Counted from the first letter of the stretch, positions 11,526 through 24,783 are shown. The stretch is 64,000 bases of DNA from Nemophila menziesii (GCA_029959085.1 JARWIR010000005.1:8682501-8746500); one strand, 5' to 3'. Notes: a model not told the origin generated them from the letters alone. A program made the numbers and translations.

Positions 11526-12192
11526 TATTTTACCTATATCTTTTTATACTTATACTACTGTTATTATTAAATATATTATTTTATTTTTAATATAATTATT
11601 ATTTTTTAATATTAAACAAATAATAAGACACCTCCACTACCATCATCGCCACCACCACCACCATGTAAAAAAAAATTGACCATCGTTCCAGTCACCACTA
11701 CCGCCACCAATAAAACAATAATAGCTAGATTTATCACACGCGTATGTCTGTAAAAAAAAATTAAAAAGATTTCATAACTAATTTTAAAAGAATTAGAAAA
11801 ATATAAAATTTGCATTTTTTGACGAGACAGATCAATATTACATCTATAATTTTTTTTAGCTTTTGTTTTTTTTCTCCACACACATGAAATTTATTGTTCT
11901 AACTTCTAAACAAGTAATTCATTGTTTGAAATAGTGAATTTTTTTTTTAAACAATGAAAATCTTCTTTCAAAAAATCAATTTCTTATTCTGAACAATAAG
12001 ATTTGTATGCGGAATAGTATTGATATTTTATGAAAATGAATTCTTTGTTTTGAACAATAAATTTTTTATCTGTGAAAAAATCACAAAATTCAAAAAGAAT
12101 CGAGCATTGCTATATATCACTCCTAGTTGCTTCACCTTTATTTTATCTCATATTTGTCATCCTATGTGGCATTAAATAAAAGAAAGAGAAAA
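11526..12192. other. AT-rich intergenic sequence
   Basis: No gene was recognised. A short ACC/GCC-rich stretch (11630-11710) could give a small frame, but nothing supports it as coding. Confidence 0.5.
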
Positions 12193-12443
12193 TAAATAAT
12201 TGAGAAAATGCCACTTAGGGTCTTGAAACCCCCCCCCCCCCCCTCTTCTTAATCCAAACCCCTACTTTTTGCCCTTCTTACTAAAGACCTCCCATAAGAT
12301 TTAACACTAAAATCCAAAAACCTGATTACAATTATACCCCTTTTTGTTTTTATTTTTCCTATATATACTAAATATATAAATCATTTCTAAACAAAACCCT
12401 AAGAAGCTTCTTTCTCCTCTCAACAGCCACCACCACCACCGAA

Positions 12444-12689
12444 ATGACCACCCCACCAACACTACCACCAAGCTCACCTATATTCTCCGGCGAATCAGCA
12501 GCCACGCGAATCTTCCATCGAAGAAGCCAAGCCTCCGTCTTCAGCCAAGCCTTTTTCGGTGTACAGATCTCACCTCGTCGCGTGTGGATCTGCAGCGGGT
12601 TCCGGCGAGAGGACCACCACCTTTGCGCCGTACAGCCTCGCCGTCAAGCAGCTCGATGCTGCTTTCTTCTTCTCTGTTCGCAGGGTTGA
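12444..12689 (+). CDS. Short gene-like frame inside MULE-A, unknown
   Basis: An 81-codon frame begins at an ATG soon after the AAACCCTA-type leader. The product is rich in Pro, Ser and Arg, with no recognised domain. The segment is clearly more GC-rich than the rest of the element and may be captured exon sequence, as in Pack-MULEs, or low-complexity sequence without function. The frame alone is weak evidence of coding. Confidence 0.2.
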   Translation: MTTPPTLPPSSPIFSGESAATRIFHRRSQASVFSQAFFGVQISPRRVWICSGFRREDHHLCAVQPRRQAARCCFLLLCSQG

Positions 12690-13270
12690 TTCTTTTGCAG
12701 AAGCTTGAAACTCGTCGTGGTTCTGCGCAGTGAAGAAGGTTGTAGCTCAAAAATCCTTCTACTCTTATTCTTCTTCTTCTTCTTCTTCTTCTTCATCTGT
12801 TTCACATGTTCGGAGAAAGCAGTCACCACCGAGCGCCTCCCTGCGTTTGAGATCTCCGGCGAACCACCACAGTAGCCACGCGTTCCAGCTTCCAGATCCT
12901 CGAGGCTAGATTGATTCGATGGAGGAGTGTAGCAGTATCCGTGTGGTGGTGTTGCTCGTCGAGAAGAAGACCATGGCTACTTCCATGGCTGGATTGCTTT
13001 GATTGAGAAGAAGAAGCTGCTGGTGGTGGTGGTGGATTGCTTCGATGGAGAAGAAGATGCAGTTTCCATGGTGGTGGTGGTGCTCGACGAGAAGAAGGAG
13101 TTCTGTTATTATTATTATTTTCTTTTTTTCAGATTTAGATCTGGTCAAACAAAATAGTAGCTAGATTAATTTATTATTTTTAATTGTATATTGATTTGTA
13201 ATTTATTTAAAAATGGGTAATAAAGATGAATAAAGGATTTTTTATTATTTATGCTTTGTTTTTAAATCAT

Positions 13271-13520
13271 GCTCATCAATTTGACTGAGTACTCATCAAA
13301 TTGACTAAGTACTCATCAAATTTACGGAGTACTCATCACATTTATCAGAGTACTCATCAATATTATCTGGAGTACTCATCAAAATTATCTGGAGCACTCA
13401 TCAAAATATATAGAGTACTCATTAAAATATATATAGTGTTCATTAAAATATATAGAGTACTCAGCAAATTTATAGAGTACTCTTAGTTTTTCCGATACTC
13501 ATCAATTATATCAGATACTC
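13271..13520. repeat. GAGTACTCATC tandem array
   Basis: About eleven degenerate units of 20-22 bp contain GAGTACTCATCAAA with variable AT spacers. GAGTACTC is an 8-bp palindrome. The array lies in the 3' half of MULE-A. Confidence 0.9.
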
Positions 13521-13558
13521 TATGTTTTTTCCGGTGAGCGGTGACTGGTGGTCAGAGG

Positions 13559-13638
13559 TAGGTGGTCGGAGGTCGGAGGTCGGAGGTCAGTGGTCGGTGG
13601 TCGGAGGTCGGAAGTCGGAGGTCGGAGGTCGGAGGTAG
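13559..13638. repeat. GGTCGGA 7-bp tandem array
   Basis: About ten head-to-tail copies of GGTCGGA and close variants follow the GAGTACTC array in MULE-A. Confidence 0.9.
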
Positions 13639-13828
13639 GTGAGTAGTGGAAGCTAGTGGAGAGAGAAACAGTGACATCACACTTTTTTTGTCTTTTAGTG
13701 TTAGTAAAGGTAGGAAAGACAATTATCAAAATAAAGGTCTCTAATAAGAAAAATTTCGTGAACATACTTTATAGAGAAGAAAGATGGTCTAAGACTATAA
13801 CCCTAAATATAATTCATCCTAAATAAAT

Positions 13829-14639
13829 AAATGTTTTGATGTACTCCTCTAGATGTATATTGCTATTTGAGATTATTATGGTTTGATTCCATTATGTGTG
13901 TTTTTTTATATTTTATCTTAGTGGTGGTTGGTTGAAATCCGTAATTATCATTATTTTGTATAATATTGATATGGTCTTTTACTTGTTTATGGGTTTTCTT
14001 CCGGAAGAAATTAGTTTCTTTCAAAAAGAAGAATTCTACTTGTTATGTTTGACCCCACCATCCATATATGGACAGGAAATTGATAAGATGTGCATTTAAT
14101 TCATAGATTTTGAATCTGTGATTCTATTTCCTATCCAACAAAGAATGTGATTTGAATGTTTTTCCTTTCTGGTTTGAACATGATTGAAAGTCGTAGCATG
14201 GATTTCTTATTTTGGCTTCATTAGAAATTAAAATGATCCCTTTTGTTTGAAAAGAAAAAAAAAATCATGTGGTAGTTTCTACTTGAGTTACATTTCAAAT
14301 TTACAAGACTTACAAACATTATGATTGTCATATCTTCAAATGTGTAACATTGTATGAATATTTTGCCTTTATCTTATATAATAAAGTATAGCTTTTTTAT
14401 TAACCCAACTAGTCTTGATAACCGATTTAAATGTTAATACAAAAAGAAGGAAATTTTTTTCTTTTTAAAAACCACAAACAAATTTATAGACCGATGAATA
14501 TTAAAAATACATTAAAAAAAATAAAAACTCACTCAAAGATAAAAAAAATGGTAAATATTCATTGAACAATAACTCAGCTGGTCATTAAGCACCGGCACTG
14601 TTCACCACCGATGACCGACCACCGCCAGTACCACCGCTA
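13829..14639. other. AT-rich intergenic sequence
   Basis: No gene or bounded element was recognised. The sequence around 14375-14415 looks like an element edge, but no partner was found. Confidence 0.4.
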
Positions 14640-15648
14640 AGCAGACTCAGAGAATCTGCGAGTATGATTTTTTGAATATGGGAGTATTTGAGTATGAAAG
14701 TTTCAGAGTACGACTCATAAAGTCTCTAAATATGAACAAAAAATGACTCGCTAAGACACTATAAGTTTGAAAAATCACTAAGTATGCTCTGAAATCACTG
14801 TGTGCGTTTGAAAAAAATACTAAATATGTAAAAAAAACATTTAGTTTATTCTGGATTCACTGACTATTATTGTAGAATTACGGAGTATGTTCTTGAATCA
14901 CTGAGTACAGTAAAAAAAATAGTGAGTTTGTTCAAAAATCAATGAGCATGTACGAGAACGTGTTTTATTTTACTGAACACGTTGTTATTGAGCATATTTA
15001 AAGAAAAATAACACAATAACTAAGCCAAATAGTCTAAAAAAAAAATTGCACATTTTCATTACAAAACCTAAACTAAAATCCCAAATTAGTAATTTCTTTC
15101 TTTCAAAAAATTTTGAAACTCCGACCACCAAAACTGCTTTAACGAAATCTATGGAGTATGTTCAAGAACTCACAGCCAAAATACATTAAAACCCTGCGAA
15201 ATCCACTATAAATTTACAAAATTCATGACGGTGTTTCTATGTACGCTACCATGGACCTCGCAAAACTCTATAACTACCACGAAAGCTCTGTTCACCGCTG
15301 CCATGAAAGTTTCAACAACTTACTCTTCTACTACCACCATGTCGTGTGCTCCATGGACTCGCTTGACTAGCAAACTCTACCCGTGTCCCTTCGAAACTCC
15401 ACGATGGCCATCGACCAAGAAACCTTAGTCAAACCATGGTTGTTGCCGCAAAACCACCTAGCACTACTACTTTTTTATTTTTGCAGATCTGTTGGGGCTG
15501 CTTTTCTTTAAAACAACTCTATCAACCATCGTTGTGACTACACCATAAAGAACCATCGGAGAAAAAAATTAATCTGTAGGGAGGGGAGAGGTTGAGAGAA
15601 TTTTTAGAAAACTACGGTTTTTTAAGGTTTTTATGTTTCAAATAGGTA
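14640..15648 (-). mobile_element. MULE-like remnant with GAGTATG array (MULE-F), ends not defined
   Basis: The layout mirrors MULE-A read on the minus strand. A degenerate array with GAGTATG and AATCACTGAGTATGT units covers about 14650-14960. A GC-richer gene-like segment follows at about 15200-15560, then a CT-rich border. The right side is interrupted by a Stowaway MITE at 15649. No terminal repeats or target duplication could be assigned, so placement in the family is by resemblance only. Confidence 0.4.
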
Positions 15649-15912
15649 CTCACTCGGTTCTATAAAATGTGTTCACTTAACTTTTACATACTACTATGAA
15701 CTAAGAAAAGTAATGTATAAACACCACTATTATTAAAATATCCTCCATAAAGTGTCTTGATATCTTATATATTCATTGAAAATATAAACATATAACATTT
15801 TATTAAAGATATAGTGGGTATAAATTGTAAAAAAATATCTTTGTTTTTCCTAATTCATAGTATGGGACAACTATTTTTAATAATATGAACATATTTTATG
15901 GAACATAGGGAG
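15649..15912. mobile_element. Stowaway-like MITE, 264 bp
   Basis: Left end CTCACTCGGTTCTATAAAAT and inverted right end CTCCCTATGTTCCATAAAAT match over about 27 bp (TGTTCA continues both). TA precedes the left end (15647-15648). The right flank reads CA, a decayed TA. It has no coding content. Confidence 0.8.
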
Positions 15913-15921
15913 CATAAAGGT

Positions 15922-15923
<2 letters not shown>

Positions 15924-15992
<69 letters not shown>
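15924..15992. repeat. (TA)n microsatellite
   Basis: About 34 uninterrupted TA units lie just right of the MITE. Confidence 0.97.
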
Positions 15993-15995
<3 letters not shown>

Positions 15996-16179
15996 GTAAT
16001 AAAAGTAAAGAATTTTTTTTGGACTACGTGCTAAACAGAAGTCATTCTGGCTGAACCAGCCGATCGCACGTCAGGAAAAACTGAGCACCAACAGAGAATG
16101 CCCCTCCTCCCAGTCGTTTCCAAACCGATAATCCCAGTCATTTCCAAACAGATCATTCATCCCAGAATTTACTACTCTT

Positions 16180-16990
16180 ATGATGTTGTCAGGGTCTATA
16201 TGTGTTTTCTCATGAATAACCTTCATTTTTTGTTTCTAGATATTCCATAACACGAGCAAGATATAAGCTGTCACAATCCTTTTGTCCCATCTTGACTTTT
16301 CAGCCCTGGTGTAAACTTTACTAACCCATTCTCCCAGGTCACCATCAATTTATCTGCGATCCTGATTTGGAGAGAAGAGCCTATCCAGTCCTGTTTATAA
16401 ACTACACAAGAAAGTAGTAAATGATTAATAGTTTTCACTTGTTCATCACACAAGTAGCATTAGTTATCAGTAGCACAATGTCTCATTTTAAGGTTATTTC
16501 TAGTAGGTAAAATATTCTTGCAAGCTTTCCAAACAAAAACACAGATTTTATTCGCTACGTTTGATTTCCACACTACTCCAGACGGTTGTCATTTATGAGA
16601 TTCTCTGTCGCTTAAAGTCTGTAGGATTCTCTGTTGCTTAAATATTCTTAAACCCATCCCATTTATGACCTTTACGGGTGTCATTTTTTCCCAATCTAAC
16701 CAATGAATCTAACACCTTTCAAGGGAATTCTACCAGAAGTTGGCAATAATATAAATCAGTTTCCTACAAAAAGTGATCGGGAAAGAAAAGATGGACATAT
16801 CATAAACCAACCGGTATTGCTTGTAGGCCTGCTTTAGTCAGAATTTCTTTCCCTTTTTTCGAAAAGAGTTTGATCATCCATCCCTATGCTTTGGAGAAAA
16901 CCTTATCTGCTATCCATATCAGTGTTTCAATCTTCGATCGGCTGTGACACAGTGGGATCCATAAATATCTCTCCAAATCTTTTGTTTAGT
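16180..16990 (-). pseudogene. LINE ORF2 C-terminal fragment (RT end and zf-RVT)
   Basis: Minus-strand frames give pieces of a LINE RT C-terminus: an AGLQAIPVGL-like segment near 16830, SIFSFPITFCRKLIYIIANF near 16750-16800, and HWLDWEKMTPVK near 16680-16710. A zf-RVT zinc-binding segment follows, MCDEQVKTINHLLLSC at 16406-16453. Frames are broken several times. Downstream (left) sequence to about 16020 is probably the element's tail, but no A tail or target duplication was identified. Confidence 0.75.
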
Positions 16991-17167
16991 AATATTTTAA
17001 AAAATTATATAGGTTGGGTGATTTTGATATTAAAGAGAGATATTCTTTCATTTTTGTAAATGATATAATAATTTATAGTGTAATTAATTCAATTTTTAAA
17101 AATTTCGGGTTTGGTAGTCTACTTGGCGTGTATAATGTGTTATTAATCTCGACAAAAAAATGATTAT

Positions 17168-17348
17168 GAGTAATGATATATACCACCTAAATTCATACCA
17201 TCCAATGACGTGGCATGAATTGGTTGGCTATAAATAGTCAATCTATCTATTTTCTTGATCTAATTAACGATTTATAGTCAACCAATTCATGCTATGTTAT
17301 TGGGTGATAATTGGGTCGTGTGATTTTGGAGGTTATATATCATTACTC
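17168..17348. mobile_element. 181-bp MITE, probably MULE-type
   Basis: Both ends read GAGTAATGATATATA (15 identical inverted bases), and inverted similarity continues to a shared GCATGAATTGGTTG. Nine-bp flanks AATGATTAT (17159-17167) and AAAGATTAT (17349-17357) match at eight of nine bases, fitting a Mutator-type target duplication. It has no coding content. Confidence 0.8.
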
Positions 17349-17357
17349 AAAGATTAT

Positions 17358-18589
17358 ATAATATGAACATATAGTACAATTAACGGGAAAAATCTAAACA
17401 TTATTCTCGAATTTTTTTAAACTAACTCTTGCCGCAGTTTTGGACTCTAATCAAGTTAGTGTAGCAACTAAAGTAGATTTTCATTTGGGTTGTGTCTTTA
17501 TTATGATTAGATTAAACGTTGTAACTATATTTTTTACAAAAATAAATAGAAAATATAACAAAGTACATATCTAAGAAGCTAAGGAAGGGGATGGTCCAAA
17601 CAACACTTCAATCATATATATGGATAATTGAATAAGTATGAGAATTTTTTCTTTAGTTTGGGAAGTGAATAGTGATATGCAGAAACATCCAACAAATTAA
17701 AGTACTAAAAACTAAGTGAGTGGAATGAAGTGACAAATTGGCGTCATTCCCACAAGACCCCAAGAAGGCGATCACGACCATGTTCAGTTTCTCGATTCTA
17801 TCCAAGATTTTGGTCCATTGGACGACGACTAGCCAGCCGCTCAATTCCAAGCCAACACGTCATGACAAAAACCCAATCCCATCTTGATAGGAAGTGCATA
17901 TAGTCAAAACTCATACCTCATCACAACTCACAAGGCCCCCTCCTTATCTCAAGGATACCCATAAATGTGTGAATTATGATTTATTTTTATTATATAATTT
18001 GGATAAAATTCTAATAATCAAGAAACATAGACAATTCATATCGAGAATAGTTTTCTAGTATCCAGGAACTAGTTTCTTATACTATAACAATACAAATAGA
18101 TGATGATGTTTTGAATAAATACCCCATACACAAAATAAACAAAAAGATTAAAGAAGTTGAATGGAGTCTTGGGGCGAACAAAATTTCTGAACTATATGGT
18201 TTTTCTAGTAACTTTTATTAAATTTAATGGAACATAATAAATGAGGATGTGATGAGAATCGTAAAATATTTTTGATGTTTTGGGATAATTCTCATGACAT
18301 CAACTACATATATATCATATCAAAAAAGAAAGAGATGTTTAATAATATAAAACATTATATATTTATTAGTCGCTCTATTTTTATATACAGTATAATTAAA
18401 AAAATCATGGTATGTACAATGCAATTTTATATAACAATTTGCATCTAATTCTGAAAGAATTACCTAGAAAAATACTATAATAGTACGTGAATTCTTAACT
18501 TTCATAAAAAAAGAAAAAAACAACAAAAAAATATTATCTTGCAATCATAGAATATACACATAAAACATATGATATCATTGAATGAGACT
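17358..18589. other. AT-rich intergenic sequence
   Basis: No gene, RNA or bounded element was recognised. Short frames near 17653-17850 have no visible domain. Confidence 0.5.
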
Positions 18590-20895
18590 TTTTAGTATTA
18601 ATGCTTATTAAAATAGCGTTTTACCAACAATGGATTAACAAAACTATGAGTTGTGTCATTTCTATAACATATTCAGTCTTAATTAATGGTAAACCAATTA
18701 CACTTAATAACCTTGTAAAAGGGATAAGATAGGAGGCCCCTTATCCCTCTACTTCTCTTTTATATTACAACACAACTTTTCAACATTCTCATAAAAAACA
18801 AAGTAAATAAATGGTTTATTGAAGAAATCAAAATTTCAAAAGCTTGCCTCCATGTAACTCACTATTTGTTTACGATAGCATTTTCTTTTTAAAAGTAAAT
18901 AATACTGAAACTAAATCTTTCAATGATATTATTTGTAAAATATAGTTTGGCCACAGTGTTAAAACTAAATTTGAATAAATGTGGTGTCATGTTTAGCCAT
19001 AACACCTTATTTGATTCAAAATATTATGTCTAAAAGAATTAACATGAGATATATAAAAAAAATTAGGCAACTAACTAGGAATCACTGTTAAATGGGGGAG
19101 AGCTAAAGTCAAATAACTTGATTGTATCATAGATAGAGTTCTTAAAACGACTAAGAACTAGAAAACTCTCATCTTACCCCAAGGAGGAAAATAATTATTA
19201 ATAAAATCCATGATACGGAATATACAAAACTGTATAATATCCTCATATACAAGACCCTTCAAAATTACAACACCATGCTCTATAATTGCGAGATTTTGGT
19301 GGAGAGATAGAGGGAAGATTAAAACTCATTGGGGTATCTAGAATATTCTCACCGCACCTAAAGATAAAAGAGGGATTAGGTTTCAAAGACCTATACCTTA
19401 TGAACCTGATGTTAGTGGGTAAACAATCCAAGAATCTTATGAATAATACTAATTCATTACTCCTTAAAATTCCCAAGGAATAATATTTTCAAAATTGCAC
19501 CTTTCTTGCAGCAAAAAATTAGCAATGAAACTGACAAGAATTTTATAATGATGAAAATAACCCCCCTCCCCCACCCTTCGATTTCCCTGATGTAGGTTAT
19601 GGAGGTCAAGTAAAAGAGGGGGCATCTATAGTAAAATTTTCTTATAATATCCTAAAAGAGAATAAAGCAAAGAAGCTACAAAATAAGGAAAAAAAAACAA
19701 AGCTTTCAATTCTTATACACATGAATCCTCACTATGTATGCTTGTGTGGGGACTAAAAAATGCCCCCAAACTCAGAAATTTCATATGGAATGCATGGAAA
19801 CCCTATTACCGACTGAACATAATTTATCTAGTAGATAATACTCAAAGAACTACATATGCAAATTTGTAATACTAAGCCTAAGACTCTTGAGCATATGTCG
19901 TTTGCCTACCCAAAGGGAAAAGCTACCTGGTTTGGATACCCCTTACAAATAAAAACTTGCAACAGTAGCACATATAGATTTGATACTTGGCTCAGAAACA
20001 TGTACAAGGAAATAAAGAAAACTTATCATAAAGATGATACTGTTATTGAGTACATTTGTACAATAACTTGGACTATTTGGAAACAATGAAGTGAGATCAT
20101 CTCTAAAGGTCATATCTTGAATCCTAATAAAATTATTGAGAAGATAACATTTAGTTGGTAAGAATAATTTTTTGTGACTTCACTAATATTGAGAGGAACT
20201 AACAATAAAATCAGTGATGGCATGGTGGATACTATTAATAGCCCTTGCAACACTGATAATATAAACGGAAATTTTAATATTGAACCATATAATGTGGTTT
20301 CTAGATCACATTATACTAATGAAGATATATATTAACAATTTTCCTAATAAAATTAAGAAAACTTAAGGGTTACTCCCACCTAGTAATATGATGAAGATCG
20401 ATGTGATGTTGCTTATAAAGAAAACAGTTATGAAATTTCCTATGTATCTAGCGACTTTAGTGGCAGACTTTTCGAGATAGATGCTTATTTTTGTGCACCA
20501 TCCTCACCTTTTGAAAATGAAGCACTTGGAATCTTGAATGTTACAAAAATCATAGCAGGATATCTAAATCAAAAAGTCATCATAGAGAATGTCTATGAGA
20601 TAAAAACAATACTATAAAATGTTTATAAAAATGTAATATTATTGAGTTTATTTATTTGTAGCAAAAAAGTTTAACCATCCTATTCCCTAGTTAAGAGGAA
20701 TAAAAATGTGATACTTGAATTAATTGCCAAACAAATGCTTCTTGGCAAATCGTTTGGCAATTTTCAAACTTCTATTCCTTCCTAGTTAATTGCTTTGATT
20801 GCGCTTGTTGCCCATATACTCGTGTAAGATAAGGATTTTTGTAAATTATGTAACTTAAGTCTATTTTATATATCTATGATCCTTTTAAAAAATAA
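18590..20895 (+). pseudogene. 5'-truncated LINE remnant (RT to RNase H)
   Basis: Plus-strand pieces: an RT motif like SVLINGKPITLNNLVKGIR followed by a broken QGDPLSP equivalent (18660-18760); LKLNLNKCGV near 18960-18990; a RT C-terminal region about 19290-19480 (IFSPHLKIKEGLGFKDLYLM); a zf-RVT-like stretch about 19730-20090; and an RNase H-like stretch about 20400-20560. A short A-rich tail occurs near 20885-20900. It has many stops and frameshifts. The upstream boundary near 18590 is where LINE similarity starts. Confidence 0.7.
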
Positions 20896-20899
20896 AAAG

Positions 20900-21435
20900 A
20901 CTATTCATATCGATAAGTTAACTTTCAATTTTTGTTAACAACCAACTAGACTAAATGATTCAAAATTGTATACATTTGATTACATGATTTATACATTTAG
21001 ATATTTAAAAATTATCCCTTGCATTATATATTGAAAGACATATGCTTTTACCATTTATTAGAAAGGTTGGAAGCATGTATAAACAATTGCAAATGAGTGT
21101 TGTTGTCGTATGTTAGTAGATATGAATCACTCGATTTATGTGATAATACCTTGAATGTTTAGCCTTTCTATCTTTATCGTTCCAACAAATGTGCGAGGAC
21201 ATATTGAATAGCTTTGTCTAACTTGTTTAAATTGGTATTGATCAATGAAAAATAACTCAACTTAACTCAAAATAACTTTGATTTTCGTAGTTCAGATATA
21301 CTTCGATTGTAAACCAAAGTTATTAATCTCAAATTGGATATAATAAAATGTTATTACTTAGTCAAAACCACTTAGTATTGAATGAAAAATTGAGTTTTAA
21401 AATGATAAATTGCAATTCTGGAAAGAATGTGAAAA
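20900..21435. other. AT-rich intergenic sequence
   Basis: Nothing recognised. Confidence 0.5.
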
Positions 21436-21511
21436 TTGCACTTTTTGTAGTGCAAAAGTTCCACATCGGAGAAGTTTGAAGAAAAAAATTAGTTCATATA
21501 CTACTATATAT
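21436..21511 (+). promoter_or_regulatory. Hairpin plus USE-like element and TATA box
   Basis: TTGCACT and AGTGCAA (21436-21442, 21449-21455) form a 7-bp stem. Directly after it, GTTCCACATCGG (21458-21469) resembles the plant snRNA upstream sequence element RTCCCACATCG. A TATA box (TATATAT, 21505-21511) begins 35 bp further on, close to the spacing used by Pol II snRNA genes. No snRNA sequence was recognised downstream, and similar CCACATCGG motifs also occur in plant transposons, so a promoter role is not shown. Confidence 0.3.
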
Positions 21512-21591
21512 CTAAAATGTTTGGACCTTTGAACACCACACTTTCATAAATATTGGGAGTAGCTAGACCCCTCACCATTGATACACACACA

Positions 21592-21790
21592 TGCACCAGC
21601 TCAGTTCATGTTCACAACGTGGTAGGAATGTGGTGTGCCTTGGCTGATCTTTTTTCTGTTTTTGCTCAAGTTAATATATTCACCATAAATATACATATGC
21701 GTGCACCAACTTAGTTCTTGTTCGCAACGCGGTGAGAATGTTGTGTGGCTTGGCCTATCTTCCTTTTGTTTTGCTCGAATCAATTAATTA
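21592..21790. repeat. 110-bp diverged tandem duplication
   Basis: Two units start at TGCACCAGCTCAGTTCATGT (21592) and TGCACCAACTTAGTTCTTGT (21702). They share the order CACAACG/CGCAACG, GAATGT, TGGCTTGG-like and TTTTGCTC. Confidence 0.85.
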
Positions 21791-22024
21791 TTTATTAAAT
21801 AAATATTTTGGCATATAATGAATATGATTTGTTTCTCTTTTTTAACAGAATTCTCAATAATGTGCCACTTTTTGATAATATCTATTTATTAACAGATTCT
21901 TTTTTCAAAAGCCCTTCCTACATGTTACGTCTAGGTCATTCTTAATTGGATTTTTTCACCTATACATATGTGGATATAAATACATTTTAGATATCAAGTT
22001 TTTGAAGTATATTACACTGAAACA

Positions 22025-22378
<354 letters not shown>

Positions 22379-23039
22379 TATGAGTAATATCAAGTTTGTC
22401 GTTGTATAAATAATTGTGTGTCAGTTTCATCAAACTATTTGTCGTTGGATTTTGGAGGTTGAAACAAATATATAAGATATTAGCACGTGGTCTAAATACC
22501 TTAAACACAGTGAATTCGATCCAAGCTTCGACATTTCTTTCCTATATATTTATTTTTTGTTCCCTTTTCCGTTGTTGTGTCTGAGTTTGGGTAGTCCATA
22601 CAAAAATAAAACTTAAAACAATTTATGATTCACGTTTATTTTATTTATTAACCAGATAACAAAAAAAATATCATTCATTTATACCATTTTCTAATTTTGA
22701 GCCTCGGTATACATAACAAATATTTTTTTTATTTCATATTATGGGGCTTGTGCATACATACAAAAGGTGTATTTTACATACTAACATCATTTTATTCTTT
22801 TATTAGTAATATGGATAAAACATATGAGAATAATGTAAAAGAACTTGAGACATGTGAGACTTTAAGGTCCAAATTTCATGTACCACCCATTAAACCTCTT
22901 GAGAGAATATTTAATAAATATGATTATAAGAGATGAAAACAAAATAATGTTGTTCAGTCAAACCATTATATACTTGAAAAGATTCATTACAGAAAATTAA
23001 GCATAAATAAGAAATAAATTAGATGGTGACACTTATAAT

Positions 23040-23700
23040 AGTGTGGATTTCTAGAAGTATGTTAACTATCTGTATAGGAATTACATTGTGAATTATTTAG
23101 AAAACCAATTGTATAATGTTTTTAACACCACGATGACTACCAAGCAATTATGAGAATCATTTAAAAAGAAATATAAAATTGAAGCTATCGTCAAAAAGAA
23201 GTTTGTGATTTGTAATTTTCTTGTTTTCAAGACGGAGAACTCATTTTTTTGATTTCACAAGTATTACAATACCAGTGGATAATGGATAAGTCTTAGAGAT
23301 TTATTATTAGGCTGTGAACCTAGTAAGACACCTAAATAATTGAAATGACAAGTAACCCTCAATCATATTAAGCCAAGACAAATATTGTGAAACAAGGGAG
23401 TTAATTGCAACAAGCGCAAAAAGAAATGATAGTCGAATGATGTCAAGAACAAGAAGGTAAAATACAACGATGAATAACACATTTGTGTAAAGCATAAACA
23501 TCTTGCTAAAGACAGACAAAGAAAAAAGGCACAAAGTAACCAAAATAAGTCTAAGAGCAGCCAGTTATATGTGACATAAATATCTGAAGGAATTGATGAT
23601 ATGTACCTCACACTAACAGTATCAAAATTCAACCTAGTCGGCAACCCAAGACAATGGTGGGTAGATAGTGGATCAACCTAATCTATTTATATACATAGAC
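23040..23700 (+). pseudogene. Degenerate copia gag-protease fragment
   Basis: Plus-strand frames give a copia Gag (UBN2-type) signature, MTTKQL then ESFKKKYKIEA and KKKFVICNFLVFK near 23130-23240. Further on, VGNPRQWWVDSGST near 23638-23675 resembles the copia protease active site DSGAT/S. Stops and indels break every frame. Weak similarity may start earlier, near 22740. No LTRs were found. Confidence 0.65.
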
Positions 23701-24783
23701 AAAGTTATGTTCAAGATCTAAAAGAAAGGTATAAATGAGGAAACCTCGAAAAGAACTAATATTGAGCAACACCCTGCATATACCACTTATTGATTGAAGG
23801 TAAACCTTGGATACTAGTTGTTCATACACCACATAGTAGAAGCATTGCGAGTTAGTTTTACTTATCGTTTTAATGTGTAACTTCCAATTGGCACTGTTAT
23901 TGTGTAAAATGATTGCGCAAATATGCTAAATCTAATTATATCTTCCAGTCTCTTTCCCATAACAGTGATATTTGAAATAGTTTAGCAAATCTTAATTACT
24001 TTAAAAATCTTTGTAATATAACTTTCTCGCTTGTTTTGTAAATTTTAAAAAAAAGACAGTGGATGATGTGCGAAAATAATAGTTATTTGGTATTTTGCTT
24101 GGTATACAAGTACTTAATCCACATCCCTAATTATTTAAACTTCTTGCTACGGATGTCGATGCTTAAGGTATGAGATAACTTTGTAAGAGGTCTTGAAGAC
24201 ATCCCCCTTGACACATGCACACCTCTCCAATCCCCTCTTTTTACTTTAGACCACAAATAAGATTTAACACTAAAATCCAAAATTTTGGAAACTTTTCTTA
24301 CCCATTATACCCCTTTTTGTTTTTCTTTTCCTATATAATAAATAATTCATTTTTTAAAACCCTAAATTACATTTCATAAACCTCTCTTCTCTCTCTTTTC
24401 TTTTTATTTCTCTCTTCTCTCCCACTAAAACCAACACATCTTCACTCTAGAAAATGCATTCCATGGCTTCACTTTAAGTATGAAGCCACCAAGCAACCGA
24501 AGAAGATCGTCGTTGTGAGATCTCCTACTCAGCAAACGAATGAACAACTTTTCCATGAAGCTTTGATGTATCAGAGAAGAAATCTTAAAGTCAGAAAGCT
24601 CGTGAGTATGCTCAGTTTGTAGAATGAATGACTCTTTCATGAAGCTTCCCCAGAGCTGGACTCTTCCATGAGCTTCACCGAATCGGAGAAGAAAGCTCAA
24701 AATCTAAAAACACTGAACTGGACTCCTCCCTGAAGCTTCGCCAAATCAGAGACGAAAGCTCGAAGTCGGGGTGGAGCTCGTCC

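Larger units (their letters stand above)
12202..13819 (+). mobile_element. Non-autonomous MULE with gene-like segment and GAGTACTC array (MULE-A)
   Basis: Left end: GAGAAAATGCCACTTAGGGT, followed by CTTGAAACC. The right end, inverted, starts GGATGAATTATATTTAGGGT and reaches TTAGACCATC. Nine-bp flanks TAAATAATT (12193-12201) and TAAATAAAT (13820-13828) match at eight of nine bases. The first 150 bp resemble MULE-B at 24172 (GATTTAACACTAAAATCCAA, then TATACCCCTTTTTGTTTTT). Order inside: leader with AAACCCTA-like motif (AAAACCCTAAGAAGC, about 12394), a GC-richer gene-like stretch (12420-13140), a GAGTACTC tandem array, and a GGTCGGA array. Confidence 0.8.

Noticed and set aside
15225..15428. 67-codon Thr/Ser/Pro-rich frame in the MULE-F region
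   Set aside because: Low-complexity, no domain, element boundaries unknown. Mentioned only as part of MULE-F.
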